A model generated the notes under the pieces. That model saw nothing but the letters and a program-made list of their open reading frames with translations, did not search any database and was not told the origin of the DNA. Below are positions 7,762 to 10,496 of a stretch of DNA of 10,496 bases, piece after piece. This DNA comes from Candidatus Poseidoniales archaeon (GTDB lineage: Archaea; Thermoplasmatota; Poseidoniia; Poseidoniales; Thalassarchaeaceae). Where the stretch lies: contig JAPKEY010000038.1 of NCBI GenBank assembly GCA_028821815.1, positions 1-10,496 on the forward strand, in the 5' to 3' direction. The translations under genes and the position numbers were made by a program. Every line of letters begins with the position of its first letter. The stretch's first letter is position 1.

Positions 7762-8610
7762 TTACTCCCCAGTCCACTCAGCTGTTTCCCGATTGAGGAA
7801 TGCTTTGACACCGATCTCCATGTCGGCTGTATCAAATAGTGCACAAAATAAATCGCGTTCTGATTGGATTCCTTCGCTGAAGGGTTGATCCAATGCGGCG
7901 CGAACTGCTGCTTTGGCAACACGAATTGTATGAGGTGATTTACTCGCAAGGTTTTGGGCAATTCTCATCGTTTTGTCTCGAAGTTCATCTTCTCCGATTA
8001 GGTGATTGATAAGGCCGATTCGGTTTGCTTCTTCACCATCAATCATCTCGCCACTCATCACCATCTCCATGGCTCGACCATATCCAAGCAATCGACACAA
8101 TCGTTGCGTTCCACCGCCACCTGGAATGAGTCCGAGATTGATTTCAGGGGTGCCAAACTTTGAGCGAGGGGTGGCCATGCGTAGATCGCAAGAAAGTGCA
8201 ATTTCAGCGCCGCCACCCAATGCAAATCCATCGACCATTGCGATGGTTGGTTTGGTCAGATTCCAGATATATTCCCAAGGATTGTCAACGAATATCGGTC
8301 GTATTTCGACACTTGATTTTCCTTCAAATTCGGATATATCAGCACCAGCGACAAACGAATTGGGCTTGGGGCGCTTGCCTTCAGGTGGCTCAGTTGGGGC
8401 TGCGCCTGTGACGACTATGACTCGAACTGAATCGTCAGATTCAGCCCAATCACAAGCTAATTTCAACGCTGATATCACTTCGGCGTTCAGTGCATTCAAT
8501 TTGTCCGGACGATTGATGGTCCATACAGATACAACACCACCCGATGGGCTAGCAGCACTGGCTGGGACATTTTCGATTAGAAGCACGTCGGATTCAGGAG
8601 GTGCGCTCAT
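7762..8610 (-). CDS. enoyl-CoA hydratase/isomerase (crotonase family)
   Basis: This 282-residue cytoplasmic enzyme probably hydrates trans-2-enoyl-CoA in fatty acid or amino acid breakdown. The crotonase motifs are in order: INRPDKLNALN (32-42), the oxyanion-hole segment FVAGADISEF (86-95), KPTIAMVDGFALGGGAEIALSCD (120-142) and FGTPEINLGLIPGGGGTQRL (152-171). Both glutamates used by hydratases are kept (Glu136 and Glu156), which favours hydratase over decarboxylase or dehalogenase branches. Residues 71-84 are a Pro/Lys-rich insertion just before the oxyanion-hole segment that most relatives lack. The start at 8610 has no clear ribosome site and abuts a GC-rich inverted repeat. The gene runs directly into the ABC ATPase gene, so the three genes are probably cotranscribed, though a functional link between enzyme and exporter is only an inference. 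Confidence 0.92.
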   Translation of the reverse strand: MSAPPESDVLLIENVPASAASPSGGVVSVWTINRPDKLNALNAEVISALKLACDWAESDDSVRVIVVTGAAPTEPPEGKRPKPNSFVAGADISEFEGKSSVEIRPIFVDNPWEYIWNLTKPTIAMVDGFALGGGAEIALSCDLRMATPRSKFGTPEINLGLIPGGGGTQRLCRLLGYGRAMEMVMSGEMIDGEEANRIGLINHLIGEDELRDKTMRIAQNLASKSPHTIRVAKAAVRAALDQPFSEGIQSERDLFCALFDTADMEIGVKAFLNRETAEWTGE

Positions 8611-8611
8611 G

Positions 8612-8628
8612 TGGCGCCGTAGGCGCCA
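8612..8628. repeat. GC-rich inverted repeat abutting the crotonase start
   Basis: TGGCGCC (8612-8618) and GGCGCCA (8622-8628) are perfect 7-bp arms around GTA. It ends one base before the ATG at 8610 on the minus strand. It could be a hairpin that limits ribosome access, a downstream stabilising stem for the previous gene, or an operator. Confidence 0.5.
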
Positions 8629-8631
8629 TAC

Positions 8632-8654
8632 TTCTCAACACTATGGTTTGAGAA
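8632..8654. repeat. second inverted repeat in the 45-bp gap before the crotonase gene
   Basis: TTCTCAA (8632-8638) and TTGAGAA (8648-8654) are perfect 7-bp arms around a 9-base loop. Together with the repeat at 8612-8628 it fills nearly the whole gap between the stop at 8656 and the start at 8610. Confidence 0.45.
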
Positions 8655-8655
8655 T

Positions 8656-9549
8656 TTACTCGTCCATTTCATCTCGTAGAGCGTCTAACTTCGAACTCGA
8701 TACAGGAGGTGGGAATGGTAAATCACCAAGAATCGGTAATGGTGGGAATGGTAAATCACCAAGATCGGGGAGTGGTGGCAATTCAGGCAGGGGTTCTGCA
8801 CTGGCAATATATCCTTGATCTAATGGCAACCGAATTTTGAGTATTCGAGTATCGTCAATTCGGGCAAAGACTGCACCGACCGGACTGCCAGGTGGAATGT
8901 TATCGGATACCTCGTGAACAATGTGTCCATGATTTTCGGTACCAATCAGTGCAAGGATGTCTTCCGATTCATCCGCCGATTGGTAAATCTTGGCTGTTTC
9001 AGAGCGAATATCAGCCAATTGCTCTCTACGTCTGGCTTCGATACGGCGGCGAATCAATGTATGTCGATCTCGACGGTCGTCAATGAATGACTCGATGTCC
9101 GCTTCTTCCATCGATTCGGCATCGATCTCGGCTACGAATTCTTCAGCCACGTGGACATTTTCATCGATCACGGAAACTACAACTTCATCATCAGCCAAAT
9201 TGACGACAATCTCTTCGTCAACAGGTTCGGGTTCGGGTTCTGGTACCCCACTTCGACTGCGAGACAACTTTGCGTTGCGGCGAGCCGAAGCGTCTTCTTC
9301 GGATTGAACAGGTGCGGGGAGTTCTTGCTCAGGGACAGATGCGGTTTCTTCTTGCTCCACCTCAGAACGACGACGGATGCGTTTGACCTTGCGCCCACCA
9401 CCTGTACCCATCAAGAAAATAATCAAAAGAAGAATCGCGGCACCAAAAATCATCTGCTCTTTCTCATCCAATGCCCCAGCGAGAGCAAGGAACCCGATGA
9501 CACCGATGACGAGGGAGAACCACAATATCAATCGCTTGAACGTGACCAT
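8656..9549 (-). CDS. two-helix membrane protein with proline-rich tandem repeat, function unknown
   Basis: I do not recognise this 297-residue protein. Two hydrophobic helices (about 7-26 and 32-48) form an N-terminal hairpin. The basic run GRKVKRIRRR at 52-61 follows, so by the positive-inside rule the long remainder lies in the cytoplasm. That remainder has a PEPEPEP stretch (103-109), a very acidic region to about 158, an Arg/Glu-rich likely helix (159-187), a compact segment at about 195-250, and a proline-rich tail. The tail holds an 11-residue tandem repeat (PLPDLGDLPFP then PLPILGDLPFP, 259-280). Such proline runs often bind partner domains, and the protein could be a membrane-anchored scaffold, but this is speculation. 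GGAGG lies about 8 bases before the ATG. It starts 51 bp after rdgB and may share its transcript. Confidence 0.8.
   Translation of the reverse strand: MVTFKRLILWFSLVIGVIGFLALAGALDEKEQMIFGAAILLLIIFLMGTGGGRKVKRIRRRSEVEQEETASVPEQELPAPVQSEEDASARRNAKLSRSRSGVPEPEPEPVDEEIVVNLADDEVVVSVIDENVHVAEEFVAEIDAESMEEADIESFIDDRRDRHTLIRRRIEARRREQLADIRSETAKIYQSADESEDILALIGTENHGHIVHEVSDNIPPGSPVGAVFARIDDTRILKIRLPLDQGYIASAEPLPELPPLPDLGDLPFPPLPILGDLPFPPPVSSSKLDALRDEMDE
8708..8773. repeat. 33-bp tandem repeat inside the proline-rich membrane protein gene
   Basis: Two consecutive 33-bp units (8708-8740 and 8741-8773) share an identical 23-base core (8708-8730 and 8741-8763), and a degraded third unit seems to follow. 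The period keeps the reading frame and encodes an 11-residue Pro/Leu repeat. The identity of the core points to a recent duplication. Confidence 0.85.
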
Positions 9550-9600
9550 GTCGGTGCCTCCAGCCCATCCACTTGTATGCCAGTCTTAGGGATGCCGACG

Positions 9601-10194
9601 CTAGGCTCCATCCACATTGAGGTAATCAAAGAGGGCGCTTAGCGCCCTGCCACGGTGGCTAAAAGTGGATTTTCCTTCGTTAGTCATTTCCGCGAAAGTA
9701 CGACCATCTTGACTTTCATCCGGGATGAATATTGGATCATATCCAAATCCACCATCACCCCTGATTTCGGCTGAAATAGAACCGTCACAGCGCCCGACGA
9801 AAACCTCGACGGCTTCACCAGTCCACAAGGCTGCAACGGTCAAAAAATATGCTGTTCTTTCATCGTCGAGAAGTCGCAATATACCATCGCAGCCAATCGA
9901 TTCTAGAATATGAGCTGAATATACACCCGGGAATTCGGGTAAAGCGTCGATAAACAATCCAGAATCCTCCACTAGTAACGATTCTCCAAGGCGACCCTGT
10001 GAGGCTAGTAATTCAACACCTTGAGCGATTTTGGCCAGAGCGACTGTCGTTAAATTATCACTCTGGGGCTCGATTACATCAGGCACTTTACCATCAACCT
10101 CGAAGGATTGAATTTCCCACCCTAGTGGACCCAACAAGGTCTGAGCTTCAGCGAGTTTCCCAGAATTCCCTGTCAAGAAGTTCAGAGTCGCCAT
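9601..10194 (-). CDS. rdgB: dITP/XTP pyrophosphatase (Ham1/RdgB family)
   Basis: This 197-residue cytosolic house-cleaning enzyme hydrolyses deaminated purine triphosphates (dITP, ITP, XTP) to the monophosphate and pyrophosphate, keeping them out of DNA and RNA. Family signatures are clear: TGNSGKLAEA (8-17) for nucleotide binding, VEDSGL (75-80) with the likely catalytic Asp78, FPGVYSA (88-94), GGFGYDPIF (148-156) and FSHRGRAL (178-185). Length is typical. The start is the ATG at 10194, which puts TGN at residues 8-10 as in relatives. The frame stays open for a further 100 codons upstream, but that stretch is antisense to crcB and has no Ham1 character. It is divergent from crcB across a 55-bp gap with no obvious TATA box. 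Confidence 0.95.
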   Translation of the reverse strand: MATLNFLTGNSGKLAEAQTLLGPLGWEIQSFEVDGKVPDVIEPQSDNLTTVALAKIAQGVELLASQGRLGESLLVEDSGLFIDALPEFPGVYSAHILESIGCDGILRLLDDERTAYFLTVAALWTGEAVEVFVGRCDGSISAEIRGDGGFGYDPIFIPDESQDGRTFAEMTNEGKSTFSHRGRALSALFDYLNVDGA

Positions 10195-10230
10195 ACAACT
10201 GGCGAAACGAAGGTGAGGGTTGAAGTCTTC

Positions 10231-10262
10231 TCTTGGGTTCCAAGGTGTCATGGAACCCAAGA
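10231..10262. repeat. 12-bp perfect inverted repeat over the crcB start codon
   Basis: TCTTGGGTTCCA (10231-10242) and TGGAACCCAAGA (10251-10262) are perfect 12-bp arms around the 8-base loop AGGTGTCA (10243-10250). The loop holds a GGTG purine run and the A of the crcB ATG; the T and G of that codon lie in the stem. In RNA this would be a strong hairpin able to hide the start site. In DNA it would be a good palindromic operator in the shared rdgB/crcB gap. Confidence 0.75.
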
Positions 10263-10496
10263 TGCTCGCTCTGGTTGGGGTTGGTGGGGCTATCGGTGCC
10301 GTCCTGCGGTACATGATTGGAGAATGGTTGCCCAGCGGATTTCCATGGGGGACACTCACAGTCAATTTACTGGGTTCCCTGATTCTCGGTATTATTGTTG
10401 GAATGTCACTTTCAGCTGAGATGGGGCTGCTTCTAGGGACTGGAGTTATGGGTGCTTTTACAACGATGTCAGCATACAGTGTTGATCTGGTCAAAT
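10250..10496 (+). CDS. crcB: CrcB/Fluc fluoride ion channel (partial, 3' end outside window)
   Basis: The first 82 codons encode a small membrane protein that exports toxic fluoride, acting as a dual-topology dimer in the cell membrane. The family pattern is plain: GVGGAIGAVLRY at 10-21, then PWGTLTVNLLGS at 32-43 with the conserved pore Asn39, then GVMGAFTTMSAYS at 65-77. In the last segment most homologues have TTFSTFS, where the two Phe form the pore-lining Phe box; here they are Met73 and Tyr76. The ATG at 10250 has no well-spaced ribosome site. An alternative ATG at 10262 (residue 5) would also give a normal N-terminus and would place the 12-bp hairpin wholly in the leader. Roughly a third of the protein should lie beyond the window. 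Confidence 0.9.
   Translation, partial: MEPKMLALVGVGGAIGAVLRYMIGEWLPSGFPWGTLTVNLLGSLILGIIVGMSLSAEMGLLLGTGVMGAFTTMSAYSVDLVK

Noticed and set aside
7757..7777. GTG start at 7777 for the ABC ATPase
   Set aside because: The ATG at 7759 has a well-spaced GGGGAG site and avoids overlap with the crotonase gene.
8006..8818. A 270-codon plus-strand open frame
   Set aside because: It lies antisense to the crotonase and the next gene, its product is low-complexity Ser/Pro/Arg, and the minus-strand crotonase is unmistakable.
9224..9243. Hexamer repeat of GGTTCG type as a mobile or regulatory repeat
   Set aside because: It simply encodes the PEPEPEP stretch of the membrane protein in frame.
9550..9599. 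GTCGG and CCGAC flanking the gap between rdgB and the next gene as a long-loop hairpin
   Set aside because: The arms are only five bases with about 40 bases between them, which is expected by chance.
10195..10249. A crcB-type fluoride riboswitch upstream of crcB
   Set aside because: Only 55 bases are available and I cannot find the conserved riboswitch elements; only the inverted repeat is evident.
10195..10494. A 100-residue N-terminal extension of rdgB in the same open frame
   Set aside because: It lies antisense to the clear crcB gene, is rich in Pro/Ser/Ile as antisense frames tend to be, and the family starts a few residues before TGN.

Overview
The window looks like a stretch of a marine euryarchaeal genome, most likely Marine Group II (Poseidoniales) or a close relative. 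This rests on four observations. There is an archaeal-style secretion/pilus ATPase with two separate membrane platform proteins. There are two tiny pilin-like proteins with archaeal class-III-like N-termini. Genes are tightly packed, many with GGAGG ribosome binding sites. The mix of genes also fits (crotonase, two-module ABC-2 exporter, Ham1/RdgB). The lineage is inferred from protein character, not from a marker gene.

Almost everything is on the minus strand, so the order of transcription runs from high to low coordinates. At the right end, rdgB (10194-9601) is divergent from a plus-strand crcB fluoride channel gene that is cut by the window edge (10250 onward). Behind rdgB come an unrecognised two-helix membrane protein with a proline-rich tandem repeat (9549-8656), an enoyl-CoA hydratase/isomerase (8610-7762), an ABC ATPase (7759-6992) and its double-length ABC-2 permease (6988-5351). 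The last three are nearly contiguous and probably form one transcript.

A 140-bp non-coding gap (5211-5350) holds a poly-T stretch, a candidate TATA box and a perfect 8-bp inverted repeat. After it comes a five-gene pilus/secretion operon: a FlaI/TadA-type ATPase (5210-3687), two T2SSF-domain platform proteins (3647-2562 and 2549-981), and two small secreted pilin-like proteins (977-516 and 516-82). The last four genes are separated by 12 bp or less, and the final pair overlap by one base. No archaellum-specific gene (such as flaH), no major archaellin and no prepilin peptidase is visible. The set therefore resembles the archaeal Epd/Tad-like branch of type IV filaments rather than an archaellum. 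Both platform proteins carry cysteine-containing extracytoplasmic domains between their first two membrane helices, about 205 residues long in one and about 55 in the other. This is the most distinctive part of the window.

The first 81 bases hold no complete gene. An open frame on the plus strand ends in TGA at 49-51 and may be the tail of a convergent neighbour. No rRNA, tRNA, CRISPR array, insertion sequence or attachment site was seen. Several perfect inverted repeats sit next to start codons or promoters and are described separately.
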